A stretch of DNA of 64,000 nucleotides from Acanthosepion esculentum. Taxonomy: Eukaryota > Mollusca > Cephalopoda > Sepiida > Sepiidae. The position numbers and the translations under genes were made by a program. Position 1 is the first letter of the stretch. The number at the start of each line of letters is the position of its first letter. The notes beneath the pieces were generated by a model, which made no database searches, was not told the DNA's origin, and saw only the letters and a program-made list of their open reading frames with translations. The stretch lies in contig OZ038488.1 in assembly GCA_964036315.1 (NCBI GenBank), positions 68,078,342-68,142,341 on the forward strand, written 5' to 3'. Positions 10,650 to 20,369 of the stretch are shown here, piece after piece.

Positions 10650-10927
10650 TTCGCGTGATCTGTTTGCAACAGAAACGAATCTGAGCCGGAAAACTCTAGT
10701 ACATTGTTATAGATTTGTTTGCCTTGTAAAACGCTTTGTATAAAAGGCCTAGTGCTAATGAGAACAATTTGAGAAGTACAATTTTGAAATATGGCTTTCT
10801 CGGCACTTCGTTTAAGGTAGCGCGTGCTTAAGAAAAACAGTTGTAAAAAAAGTATCAATTAATTTGGAGAAAAAAAAAAGAAACATTTTTAGTGAATTCT
10901 CGTATAACTCTCCTGTTGTTTGTCTAA
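10650..10927 (+). repeat. Duplicated unknown repeat, second copy
   Basis: This is the direct copy of 9978-10262, about 670 bases downstream, diverged by scattered substitutions and small indels. The intervening 10262-10650 is not duplicated. Confidence 0.85.
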
Positions 10928-10929
10928 AG

Positions 10930-11665
10930 GGAACGAAAGGTCTGCCTGTACCGAAAAAAAAAAGAACATCAATAAGACAAATAGAAGTCTTTTATTTCTT
11001 CTTATCTCATATATAAATAAATATTTACTCTTCTCTGTATTTTCGAGAGGTGAACTAGGAAATGTTTATCAGCTCTGAGAACCGAATCAATAAACTAAAT
11101 TCAAATTTTTTATCAATTCTGCACACTACCTTGGGAAAGGCATGGGTTCACTCCTCTACCCTATAGTCTTCACAAAATCTTCTGATGGTTATGCCCCAAT
11201 AGTTGACGCAATCAAATCTGTGATTTTTCCCTTGTTTATTGTTCAATATAATCCATGTTGAGCCAAATAAATCCCTTTATCTAGAAACACAGTGTGGCTA
11301 CCATGCAAAGCAATACTATTTTGGGCTATGGCTTGGAAAGGAGCTGGGCATCACCTTGTATTTCCGCTTTCCTCCATAGACTTCGAGACGGATCCTGCAT
11401 GGCAACAGCTGTGTCTTGTAATTAGAATTCATGCAAATTTAAATGTCGACGCATTTTAAAGCCACCCCCCCACCATATATATTATTCATTTGTCCCAACT
11501 TTTTACTTGGGCAAGTTGAATTCGCATCAGTCATCCAACCCTATCGGTTGGCGCTACATAATCACAAACGAAAACCTTTTACCAAATAAGAAAAAAAAAT
11601 CGCTTGAACACTTCCAACAGTGTCGAAACAACATAATCTGTTACTACTTCCATAAGAAGAGAAAA
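10930..11665. other. Unassigned stretch
   Basis: No gene or family was recognised. There are short A-rich runs, and one region (11130-11180) vaguely like SINE-A wording but not alignable. Confidence 0.4.
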
Positions 11666-11669
11666 TTAT

Positions 11670-11995
11670 AATATCGGTTCACACCCCTCCCCGGTCTTTT
11701 GAACATGAATAGAGGTTCATCCCTTGTTTAGGATTGGTTTCCACTTCCTTCTAAAATCCATACTTCAACTCTATACTTTTAACGTCCCAGCCTGAACTCT
11801 GAACTGTTATCCACTAATTATTTTTTCTCCTTCCCCAATAGGAGTAGATAGGTTCGCCTATCGTCCTGTTCACGCTCGTTCTGTTTTTTTGTGTTTTTTT
11901 TTTTTCAACAGGAGTAGAGGTTCATCCTTTGTTTCTTGTTTAGGATTGGGTTTCCGGTTACTTTTAAAAGTCTACTTCAACTCTGTACTCCTACG
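11670..11995 (+). repeat. R190 satellite-like repeat, two units
   Basis: It has two tandem units. Each has the order AGTAGATAGGTTCGCCTATC, CCCCGGTCTTTTGAACA, AGAGGTTCATCC, TTGTTTAGGATTGG and CTACTTCAACTCT. The same family forms a four-unit array at 30.1-30.7 kb and single units elsewhere. Confidence 0.8.
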
Positions 11996-12104
11996 CTTTT
12001 GCTTTCCTACGCTAATACCCCCACACAGTAACCCTCTACCCTGAGTGGTTATTGGTCTTTGTATTCTGTGAACATTAGTGAAAAAAATAATCAAGATGTT
12101 AACT

Positions 12105-12412
12105 TCTGCGTTGTGGTGTAATGGATATCGGCTCGGATTATGAAATTCCATTTGAAAACGAATTCCAGTTGGGTTCGTTACATTCACTTACACGCAAATA
12201 CCATTGAAGAAAGGTATGAATCCATCTCTTCCCCTCCCAACTATGGGTTGAATAGCAGGACAGACTGGGTCCTATAGCCTTGGTTGGTAGACAGTCTACC
12301 GCAGAAAGAAACAGCAGCCTAGTGTGGGAACATCATTTGCCTAGTCAGTCATGAATCGGATGAGGTATGATCGCCCAATCGTGTACTACGTATAGTACTT
12401 GACTGTTAACTT
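12105..12412 (+). mobile_element. SINE-A copy, tRNA-like head, diverged
   Basis: The head GTGTAATGGATATCGGCTCG resembles a tRNA A box. Then come CAGTTGGGTTCGTTACATTC, the body (GAATAGCAGGACAGACTGGG, CTACCGCAGAAAG) and the 3' region (GTCAGTCATGAATCGG, ATCGTGTACTACG). The 3' hairpin is degraded in this copy. Confidence 0.8.
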
Positions 12413-12584
12413 TTCCATACTACTAAAATCAAATAAATTTAAAGGAAACCGCTAAGAGTGATAACAGTGCACTTCAGAACAGTAATAAAAAAAAAACAGT
12501 TTTGAGAAAAAAAAATGTTAAAAAAATTAAAATTTCAGACACATTAGGTTGTATATTAATATTTTTGTATTATTATTTAAATTA

Positions 12585-12645
12585 GGTTCCTCGACTAGTT
12601 TCGGCTAGCATGGCCATCATTAGGAGAAAAAACAAATCTTGCTTG
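12585..12645 (-). repeat. Hairpin motif of CTGANGA...GAAAC type
   Basis: Minus strand: CTAATGATGGCCATGCTAGC followed by CGAAACTAGTCGAGG. It resembles the SINE-B tail motif but belongs to different flanking sequence, about 400 bases 3' of the GIY-YIG remnant on the same strand. It may be the 3' region of that retroelement. Confidence 0.5.
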
Positions 12646-13039
12646 TTAGTAACAGTGAACTACAGGGATGAATGACTGTCTCTGAAGAATTAAACTTTGC
12701 CTGTAATTTTCATTTGTTTTTTATCGTTAATTCTTGGTCAGTCCTTTTATTGGTCTTTTCAAGTTCTTTTAGGGCGAGGCTAGGAGATTCATGAGTGTCA
12801 GGTTTACCTCTTTAGTCGTTCTGACAACTTTATTTGTTGCTGGGAAGGGGATGTGTGTGTTATGTTTGTGTTATCTTTTAGTTTTTTCGGAGTGTATGTG
12901 ATGTGTGTATGTGTATATATTTGTGTGAGTATGTTTATGTGGGAGACCTCAATACTTCTGCAAGCACGTCTGTCTAGTGTTGTTGAGAAATATGGGTGTG
13001 GGGGTTGATGTATGGGATTATATATTAATTCTATTATTT

Positions 13040-13412
13040 AGTCTGTTTTTAAGTCCTGTCCGGACAAAATGTTTTGAAGTGCAAAATCCATTTGTCTTCA
13101 TGTCTCTCTAGTATTTTCCTAAGTTTCTCTTTTGTGTCTATTTCTATTCTTTCAATAATAATGAATTTTGCATGGCTATTAAAAAAATCATGTTTTTCTA
13201 GGCGGAAATGTTGTTCGACAGGTAATAATCTTTCGTGGGGAGCCGACTTAATCCGATTCCGATAATTATTACTTCCGTAGAGAAAGAGCCATTCAGATTT
13301 TCCCACATATTGTTTCTGGCATAGTGTGCATTCTAATAGGTAAATTATATTATGACTTCTCCAGTTAGAGTTGTGGTTGATTTTGAAAGTAGTCTTAGTG
13401 ACTGAGCAAGGG
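13040..13412 (-). pseudogene. GIY-YIG endonuclease domain, Penelope-like retroelement remnant
   Basis: The minus strand reads HNIIYLLECTLCQKQYVGKS, then an R-x-NNYRNRIKS block, LPVEQHFRLEKHDF, FIIIERI, TKEKLRKILERHEDKWILHF and KTFCPDRT before a stop. This is the layout of the GIY-YIG endonuclease found at the C-terminus of Penelope-like elements: a IYLL-C-x2-C-x-KQYVG core, the HF..H-DF block, an ERHEDxWI helix and the KT..P end. The canonical GIY/YIG residues are seen as IYL and YVG. Only this domain is present. Another GIY-YIG-bearing element would also be possible. Confidence 0.75.
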
Positions 13413-13440
13413 AACGAATTGGTGTGTGTGGTGGTATATA

Positions 13441-13443
13441 ATA

Positions 13444-13479
<36 letters not shown>

Positions 13480-13490
13480 CGTGCGTGTGA
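13441..13490 (+). repeat. (GT)n microsatellite
   Basis: An uninterrupted GT run grades into GCGCGTGTGCGTGC. Confidence 0.95.
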
Positions 13491-13571
13491 AATTTGCGAC
13501 ATAACTAAAATATATATCTGCAAAAGGGCAATATGAATACAGGGCCAAACGCTTCGGCTAAGATAATTTTT

Positions 13572-13576
<5 letters not shown>

Positions 13577-13633
<57 letters not shown>
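13577..13633. repeat. (TA)n microsatellite
   Basis: A pure TA tract of about 56 bases. Confidence 0.97.
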
Positions 13634-13770
13634 CTTTATACCGCACTGAATTCTCAAGAAATCCTATTAAAGAAAAATTTATGCTCTCTAAATCTTTCTT
13701 TAATGGGATTTCTCGATCATTCAGGCTGGCAGAGGAAAATGCATGAAGGTAATTTTAGTTTTTTTTTTAC

Positions 13771-13775
<5 letters not shown>

Positions 13776-13832
<57 letters not shown>
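13776..13832. repeat. (TA)n microsatellite
   Basis: A pure TA tract of about 56 bases, similar in length to the one 200 bases upstream. Confidence 0.97.
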
Positions 13833-13838
<6 letters not shown>

Positions 13839-13855
13839 AAGTAATGGGTTTTTTT

Positions 13856-14080
13856 TAATTACATTCACTTGCGTGTTAATATATTTGGGAAAGGTATGAA
13901 TCCTCCCCCCTCAACTATGAGTAAATAGCAGAACAGACCGGGTTCTATGGCCCCGGATGGCAAGTGGTCTACTGCAGAAAGAAATGGCAACCTACTGCGG
14001 GAAAAACTCTGCCTCGTTACTCATGTATCGAAAGATATATGATCGCTTAAGAGTGTATCACGCATGGCACATAACTGACT

Positions 14081-14082
<2 letters not shown>
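13856..14082 (+). mobile_element. SINE-A copy, 5' truncated
   Basis: It starts at ATTACATTCACTTGCGTG. The body has GGGAAAGGTATGAATCC, AAATAGCAGAACAGACCGGG, GGTCTACTGCAGAAAG and CAACCTACTGCGGGAAAAAC. The 3' hairpin CATGTATCGAAAGATATATG is followed by GTATCACGCATGGCACATAA. A (TA)n(TG)n tract follows directly. Confidence 0.9.
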
Positions 14083-14120
<38 letters not shown>

Positions 14121-14122
14121 CG
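14082..14122 (+). repeat. (TA)n(TG)n compound microsatellite
   Basis: The TA tract changes to TG directly at the 3' end of the SINE-A copy, a common growth point for such tracts. Confidence 0.95.
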
Positions 14123-14289
14123 CGCGCTCGTACGCACGTTTATATTTCTAAAAAAATAATAGATTTTTCATCTGTTATTATTTCCTACTATTGCAAACGT
14201 TATTTTGTCGATACACAGGATTGTAATTCACGTTATAAAATAACAAAAACAGTATGTCTACTTAAACATGAGTATCCAAATAATAATGT

Positions 14290-14297
14290 TTGGAGTA

Positions 14298-14342
<45 letters not shown>
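14290..14342. repeat. (TA)n microsatellite
   Basis: A TA tract with one ATAATAT interruption at its start. Confidence 0.95.
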
Positions 14343-14346
<4 letters not shown>

Positions 14347-14504
14347 TACTGCATGAATCTCAGAGTTGAATTTCAGAAAAGTCGTCAGTCTTTCCGCACT
14401 CAGATTCCTTAGAGAGGTTAATGGTGATGAACAAAATGTATATTTATTATTAGTATAAATATTATAAATTATAATTATTATTATTATAAATAAGTACATA
14501 TATA

Positions 14505-14507
14505 CAA

Positions 14508-14596
<89 letters not shown>
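14505..14596. repeat. (CA)n(TA)n(CA)n compound microsatellite
   Basis: CA, TA and CA blocks run up to the first base of the mariner inverted end at 14597. Confidence 0.95.
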
Positions 14597-14600
<4 letters not shown>

Positions 14601-15014
14601 GTGTATCAAAAATACTTTTACAAAATTTAGGGACGGGCTCCTCACACCAAAAGAAGGAAAAACACTCCATATAAACATATGTCCACAAATCCTTCTTTTT
14701 TGAGTTATTAAGTTAAAAGAAAGTTTACGGTAAATGTTAGGTTACATTTGTCATTCGTGTACATTTGTGGCTAGTCTTCAACGTTTAACATGTGTAGTAG
14801 TGAGTTAAATGAGAAGTGTTCCGTTTAACAGTTATAGGATATTCATATCATCAGCAGGCAGATATGATATTCATAGGATATTCATATCATCAGCAGGCAG
14901 ATATGATTTTTACGTAATGGTAATGGCCGCGAGGCTGCACGGGTATATCAGATTGCGTTTCCAGACTGAAGGTAGCCGATTCATCCAAACTTTTCTGTTG
15001 TTTGAAGTTGTTTG

Positions 15015-16040
15015 AAGACAGGATCCGTGATACCTCAACCTATGAAAATCGAGATTTGCTCGTATGCCTGACCACGAAGAGCTCATTCTACAGGCTATTG
15101 GAGACAATCCAAGTATCAGCACACGTCAAGTGGCCCAAGCATGTCGTACATCTCATAGTACCGTATGGAGGGTGCTTCAAGAGCAGTTCCTGTATCTGTA
15201 TTATTTGCAACGTGTGAAGGGTCTTTCGCCCTCTGATCACTCACCACGGGAGAACTTTTACCGATAGTCTATTGCACAAACCGCCGATCCATTGTATGTC
15301 TCTTCAGTCTTATTTACTGATGAGGCAATATATGGAAGAGATGGAATAACAAATATACACAAACATTTGTCGGCGGTTCGGAATCCCCATGGAAGAGACC
15401 AGAATCAGTTTACGATTAATTCGTGGGCTGGAATTGTAGGTGACTTACAGGAACAACCTACAGGGACTTTATTTCAAACACACTTCCAGACATAATAAAG
15501 GACGTACCTCTGCTAATAAGAAGACGCATGTGGTTCATCAGTATCTGTCTATATTTCTGAGATGAGGTATTATGTACACTATTTACATTGTTCGGGCCAA
15601 AGAGTGTGAGTTCAGTACCTGGTTAAGGCAGTGGAGAACTTGGAGAGAGGAATTAACAGGAGATAACTGATAACCATTAGACATGGCACGTGGAACTAGA
15701 ACAGTCTACCCCAGCGAGCGAAATAAAGGGTTCACTTAGACATTCCAACCACCTGAAGAAGGCCGGAGCGTACAACGGCCGAAACGTTGTGATAAATATG
15801 GCAACAAAGATGAGTACGATAGTCCGAACACTGTAAATAATGTGCATGTGGTTCATGCAGGATGGGGCTCCAGCACATTTTAGTCACATTGTTCGCAACG
15901 CACTGGCTGACACCTACCATGAAAGAGGGATAGGTAGAGAACTGGTTCCATGGCTTGCACGTTCCCCAGACCTCAATCTCTTGAAATGTTTATCTGTGGA
16001 GCCACCAAAACAATTGGTCTATGCAGCAGACAATTAATAA
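15015..16040 (+). pseudogene. Mariner transposase, fragmented
   Basis: Blocks appear in the expected order but in changing frames. The HTH domain reads HEELILQAIGDNPSISTRQV and AQACRTSHSTVWRVLQEQ. A linker YYLQRVKGLSPSDHSPRENF follows, then the catalytic regions VLFTDEAIYGRDG, NSWAGIVGD, WFMQDGAPAHFSHIVRNAL and ARSPDLN. All three presumed catalytic Asp residues (FTDE, MQDGAP, SPDLN) are still encoded. Frameshifts, a stop after ENFYR and the SINE insertion destroy the frame. The family is the insect/arachnid-type transposase with WGHLKxLVY after SPDLN; here PPKQLVY is left. Confidence 0.85.
15539..15843 (+). mobile_element. SINE-B copy with inverted tail at its 5' end, inserted in mariner
   Basis: It is bounded by perfect 13-base duplications GCATGTGGTTCAT (15526-15538 and 15844-15856). 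The insert opens with GTATCTGTCTATATTTCTGA and CTATTTACATTGTTCGG, the reverse complement of the SINE-B tail. It then jumps to the B-box GTGTGAGTTCAGTACCTGG, the body (CACGTGGAACTAGAACAGTC), the hairpin CTGAAGAAGGCCGGAGCGTA and GAAACGTTGT, and ends at CGAACACTGTAAATAATGT. The TSDs show that the inverted segment moved as part of the unit. Confidence 0.9.
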
Positions 16041-16367
16041 GGCTGAGACGTTTCATCAACATGTCATGGGGCCTACGAAACCATTGTCAGAGTATTTGAA
16101 AGTGCCAACTATCCGACTGGTGCAGAAGCAAGCGGGAGGTATTTTGAATATTTGTTATGAATTGCTGTATTGAGGTACAGCGATGGTCTTTTCGACATTG
16201 TTTTGATGTCACGAACTCGCTCCCAAAATGTTTGATACACCCTGTATATATATATTTTTTCGGCCTGTTCAAGATGGACTCAGATGACTACTACTAAGCA
16301 CAAAAGGCAATGGTTAAAAGATTTAACATAGTAAGGAATTCCTTTAATATGTGGAAATAACCATTCT

Positions 16368-16440
16368 TCTGATGAAGGTCACAAGACCGAACGAAACACC
16401 TGTAGCAAAATATATAGAATAAAGTATTTGAAAAAATACA
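16368..16440 (+). repeat. Hairpin-tail fragment of an unnamed SINE-like family
   Basis: CTGATGAAGGTCACAAGACC is followed by GAACGAAACACC and AATAAAGTATTTGAAAAAAT. It has the same architecture as the SINE-B tail but a different sequence. Confidence 0.55.
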
Positions 16441-16471
16441 CAATATAATAAAAAACGTTTGCAGCTTTTTC

Positions 16472-16477
<6 letters not shown>

Positions 16478-16531
<54 letters not shown>

Positions 16532-16540
16532 GTGTGGGTG

Positions 16541-16593
<53 letters not shown>
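16478..16593. repeat. (TA)n tracts flanking a GCGTGTGTGGGTGT core
   Basis: Two TA tracts of about 48 bases lie either side of a short TG-rich core. Confidence 0.95.
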
Positions 16594-16597
<4 letters not shown>

Positions 16598-16599
16598 GA

Positions 16600-16980
16600 T
16601 GAAAACATTTTCTAAATTACAGTCTGCTGTGGGCTATTGTCTAAAAGCTTAAACACTCAAAAGAATTTTAAGAGTATATTTACAGTCAACTGTCATTCAT
16701 TTAATTCGAGGTAATTGGTGTTTAAAATATTAACAAATTTAATTATCTTGATATGCATAAAAAAGCGCCGCTACTATTTACGACCATGTTCACACACCCA
16801 CGTGTGCGCACACATATCTGTGTTTGCAATATATACAACGGTTATAAATTAAAGAAACGATTCTCTTGCCCCCAATATTTCCTGTGAGTGATACATTCTC
16901 CAAGTATTTTATTCCTCATAATGCGTACCCGGAATAAACGATGTCTCTTCATTCTGGATGTACGGTTCGAAATGAGAAAT
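16600..16980. other. Unassigned stretch
   Basis: No feature was recognised. Confidence 0.4.
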
Positions 16981-16984
16981 CACA

Positions 16985-17100
16985 TACACACAAATACCCT
17001 TGAGAAAGGTATGAATCCATCTGTTCTCTCCACATCTCTAGGTTAAATAGCAGGGCAAACTGGGCTCTTTAGACTTGGTTGGCAACCAGTCTAAGTGAAT
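16985..17100 (+). mobile_element. SINE-A fragment
   Basis: CACACAAATACCCTTGAGAA, GGTATGAATCC, AAATAGCAGGGCAAACTGGG and GGTTGGCAACCAGTCTAAG are body segments of SINE-A. It lacks both the head and the hairpin end. Confidence 0.75.
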
Positions 17101-17214
17101 AACAATGCTGAATTCAAAATCATAACGACCAAATAACGGGTTGATCTTTGGCAAGGCCTAGAACCCGAAGCCCACCCCTGCCAAGGTAACGATGAAGACA
17201 TTGGATGTGGTCAA

Positions 17215-17526
17215 TAGCAAAATTTAACAGATCCAGTGACAGACCCAAAGAGTGTGAGTTCAATACCCGGTTCAGGCAGTGGAGAACTTTCAGAGGGAAA
17301 ATTAGCAGGAGATGACTGATAACTGACATCCATCAAACATGGCTCGTGGAACTAGAACAGTCTACCCCAGTGATCGAAATAAAGGGTTCGGTTCGAAATT
17401 CCAACCACCTGAAGAAGGCCGGAGCGTACAACGGCCGAAACGTTGTGACAAAAATGGCGACAAAGATGAGGACAATAGTCCGACTAATGTAAATACTGTA
17501 CATAATACCTCATCTCAGAAATATAG
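17215..17526 (+). mobile_element. SINE-B copy, nearly complete 3' part
   Basis: The B-box GTGTGAGTTCAATACCCGG is followed by the full body, the hairpin CTGAAGAAGGCCGGAGCGTA with ACGGCCGAAACGTTG, then GATGAGGACAATAGTCCGAC and the end CTCATCTCAGAAATATAGAC. It has no inverted 5' tail, so this serves as the simple form of the family. Confidence 0.85.
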
Positions 17527-17611
17527 ACAAACTCTTAAAAAATTTTGTCATTTCATTCCTAAATTCCTGTCTTCCCAATCATTTACACGCTCGTTGCGTC
17601 GGTTATGAGCT

Positions 17612-17940
17612 TCTATCCTCTCTCCCTCTTGTCTTCAATAGGGTCCCGAGAGTGTCAAATGTTCTAAGCTCTGTTTCCTCATTATATGCCCTAAAATTTT
17701 CAATTTCTGATGTTAAGTAAAAGGGTCCTTTTCGTTTCCATTTTCTCCAACGCTTCGCGTACGTGTTCGGTCCATGGTATTCTTATCATCTCTCTGTGGA
17801 ACGACATTTCCGTTGCTTCAAGTCTCTTCTTCATGAGGAGATTGCCCAGCAGTCATTGGATAACCGATATTACATAACAGTTCATTACTTTTTCTTTGTT
17901 TCTAACGAAATTTTCTTGTTTCTTAATACTTAGCTTAGCC
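17612..17940 (-). mobile_element. LINE-R fragment
   Basis: Minus-strand wording matches the RT C-terminal segment of LINE-R (edges KNKKISLETK..., WFYRRMLRI and ILKIRNRKY-like, read in shifting frames). It carries the characteristic CATGGACCGAACACGT-type sequence (+ strand ACGTGTTCGGTCCATGG, 17762-17778). It is heavily decayed. Confidence 0.7.
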
Positions 17941-18304
17941 TTTGGAAGGCATCATTCGCTGTCCCAATGCAGTTGGCAACCAATCTAGGAAAAGGAAAAC
18001 TGTATTCACTACCGGTTGGAATGAGGCTAGCATGTTCACCCGCTAAAAACTTACTTGAGATAGAAACAACAGCAGCACTTAACGTGGTGAGACTGTGGCC
18101 CTGTACTCTAGAAGAGGGTTTACACGACTTATATACAGACATACATAATCTAGAAATAGGATTTTCTTATTAGGACTTAGTATATGGTGCGTTACGAAAA
18201 TGTTTTATTTTTCGCGAAAATAAAATTTAAATCCTATCATCCGTTTTTCTGTTTAAGAAGTAACAAATAAATCAGCTACGACCTTTATAGACGAGTAGCT
18301 CCTT

Positions 18305-18625
18305 AGAGGCACGGTGGAGTAATAGATAGCGGCCTGGATTGAGGAATCGGAGAGTCGAGTTCGAATCGAGGTCGTATCCATTACATTCACTTACGTACTA
18401 GTACCCTTAGAAAAGATATGAATCTTCTTCTTCTCTACCCCACCCCCACCCAGCTATGTGTAAATAGCAGGACAGACCTGGTTCTATAGCCTTGGATGGG
18501 CAACTGGTCTACCGCAGAAAGAAATGGCAACGTACTGCGGGAAAAAATCTGCCTCGTCAGTCATGTATCGAAAGATACATGATCGCCTAAGCGTATCACG
18601 CATGGCACATAACCGACTGACTAAC
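18305..18625 (+). mobile_element. SINE-A copy, best complete example
   Basis: The tRNA-like head has an A-box-like GGAGTAATAGATAGCGG and a B-box-like GAGTTCGAATCGAGG spaced as in a tRNA. The body is TCCATTACATTCACTTACG, AAATAGCAGGACAGACCTGG and GCAACGTACTGCGGGAAAAA. The 3' hairpin TCATGTATC-GAAA-GATACATGA (perfect 9-bp stem, GNRA-type loop) is followed by CGCATGGCACATAACCGACT. Pol III transcription from the internal boxes is inferred from the SINE class. Confidence 0.93.
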
Positions 18626-19775
18626 TCCTTGTGATGGGGGAATAGTTAGTGAGATAGTCTAGCAAATAAATTTTACTGTATATGTAATTTCTATCCTCAC
18701 TGTTTGCCTTAAAATATTGGCCTTGCACCAGTCCAAATTTGATAAATACATAACCATAGACAAGAAAAGAGTGCAGGATAATAACTGACATGTTTTATGC
18801 ATGCCTCCAGAATAGAAAAAGATGACAACTTAAACTGACATATACGCATATATAATGCGCAAGAAGATGACAAAAATAAACCAAAATGGCGGACATATTT
18901 ACAAGCTTAATTTTAATTTGCTTAAAAACCAGCCGGTTTCGAAAATGCTTTTTATGCTTCACAAGATTTTAATTTGCTTTAATTAAAACTAGATAAAAAC
19001 GACATATAAAAAATTGTTTTGCCGATACTTTGCTTAAGCTTTAGAGGGTGAAGAAAGGGTGAAGCCATGAAGTTTCTTTCGAAAATAATTAAGTAATTTT
19101 GATATTTTCCAATTTTTTAAATAATTTTTTTCTTTCTTCTTTCGAAAACTGCGTCAAACTTCAAAGTTCTATTATAAAAAATCAGAATTTATAATATAAA
19201 ATCTCGTTTATTCTCTGTCGGTCACACATTCTCTGTTGGTAACTTTACCTACGCATATGTTATACATAGTCTGTCTTGAGTGTGACTGACTTACATATGC
19301 TTGTTCTATTTAATATACACACTAGCGCACGCATATTTGAGTGAGTATAAACATTGCCAAGAGCGACGAAGGATAAGAAGTGGAGATGAAAGAAAAATAT
19401 GAAATCAGAAAAGTATTCGATGTCTAAAAGATAGTAGAGGACAACTGTCGTTATAAGTAGAGAGCATCCTGTTCTTTAGTAATCGCCACTGGTTTCGTAC
19501 CCAAAAATAGTTTTATACTAATAAAATGGTTACGGTAATGGCGGTATTAAGCATTTCCACAAATGGAAACATGTGGCATTCATTGGCCAAACAGTTGATG
19601 TTACTGCCGGTTGAAATTTATAAAATCTTTCTCTGTAAAGAGTTTTTTTTTTCTGAAAAATTGACTTCTTAAGTTTACCGTTATTGTAAGGTGTCCATTA
19701 CTTAGTTGAGTTCAATTCACTCTTAGCGTAAGTCCTTCTGCAGATTACTACTGTATGGGATCAGACGACCGCTAA
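18626..19775. other. Unassigned AT-rich stretch
   Basis: More than 1.1 kb without a recognisable gene or repeat family. The short ORFs have no family features. Confidence 0.4.
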
Positions 19776-19782
19776 ATACGGC

Positions 19783-20228
19783 TTTTGCTGTCTCAGTATT
19801 TACCTAAGACCTCCCTACAAGGTAGGATGTGGCACAAGGTAGGTTATTTTACATGCGGCGATTCCAAGCCCGTAGCCTCGGGCAAAAATTGCCTGTAGAC
19901 TTAGTATACATCCCCAGAGGAAATTGCCTTTCGGTATAGCCTCGCCTGGGTTCCTCACTGCCCGAAGACAACGCGGTCGAAAAGCTGACTACTGGCAAAC
20001 TCTGCTTTTGCCGTCTCGGTATTTACCTAAGTCCTCCTCACAAAAAGGGATGTCACACAAGGCCTTTTTTTTACGTGTGGCGTTCTATTTCCGTAGCCTT
20101 GGGCAAAAATTCCCCGTAGACTCCATAATAACGGGGTCGGGTTTGTCTACCTTTCCAGACGAGACTCTGCCCTTCGGCATAGCCTCGTCTGGTTACCTCT
20201 CCGCTCGGAGACAGAGAGGTCGATAAGT
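19783..20228 (+). repeat. About 220-bp tandem duplication of an unknown repeat
   Basis: Two successive units each contain GCTTTTGC.GTCTC, GTATTTACCTAAG, CGTAGCCT.GGGCAAAAATT, GTAGACT, TTCGG.ATAGCCTCG and ACC/TCCTCACTGC-like ends. The second unit keeps ACGGGGTCGGGT, which is also in the 3.3 kb fragment (ACGGGATCGGGT) next to a LINE-C end. The sequence is more GC-rich than its surroundings. Confidence 0.7.
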
Positions 20229-20369
20229 AATGTGTTCGCAAACCCGGAGGTCTGGCGAATTCTGCTTTTGCTGGCTCTCATCGTCCCACGTTCCGTTCTC
20301 ATTTATACACTTGCGAGCGAGTCCACCTCGTCGCTCGTAGTATAACAACCGTTATGACTCTTTCTAATA

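Larger units (their letters stand above)
14597..16244 (+). mobile_element. Mariner-type transposon (insect-like HTH/DDE family) with readable inverted ends
   Basis: The ends are CAGGGTGTATCAAA (14597-14610) and its exact complement TTTGATACACCCTG (16231-16244). The right end is followed by TA, the expected target duplication; the left TA is replaced by CA of the adjoining microsatellite. Removing the SINE-B insertion (15539-15843 plus one TSD) leaves about 1.33 kb, the normal size for a mariner. A 39-bp tandem duplication (14834-14911) lies in the 5' region before the transposase. Confidence 0.9.

Noticed and set aside
14233..14688. 151-residue minus-strand open frame
   Set aside because: It is translated (TA)n and (CA)n microsatellite (YIYIYI and VCVCVC runs).
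17967..18173. 68-residue open frame MQLATNLGKGKLYSLPVGMR...
   Set aside because: It starts in SINE-A-like wording (GTTGGCAACCAATCTAGGAA) and has no family match. More likely a repeat-derived frame.
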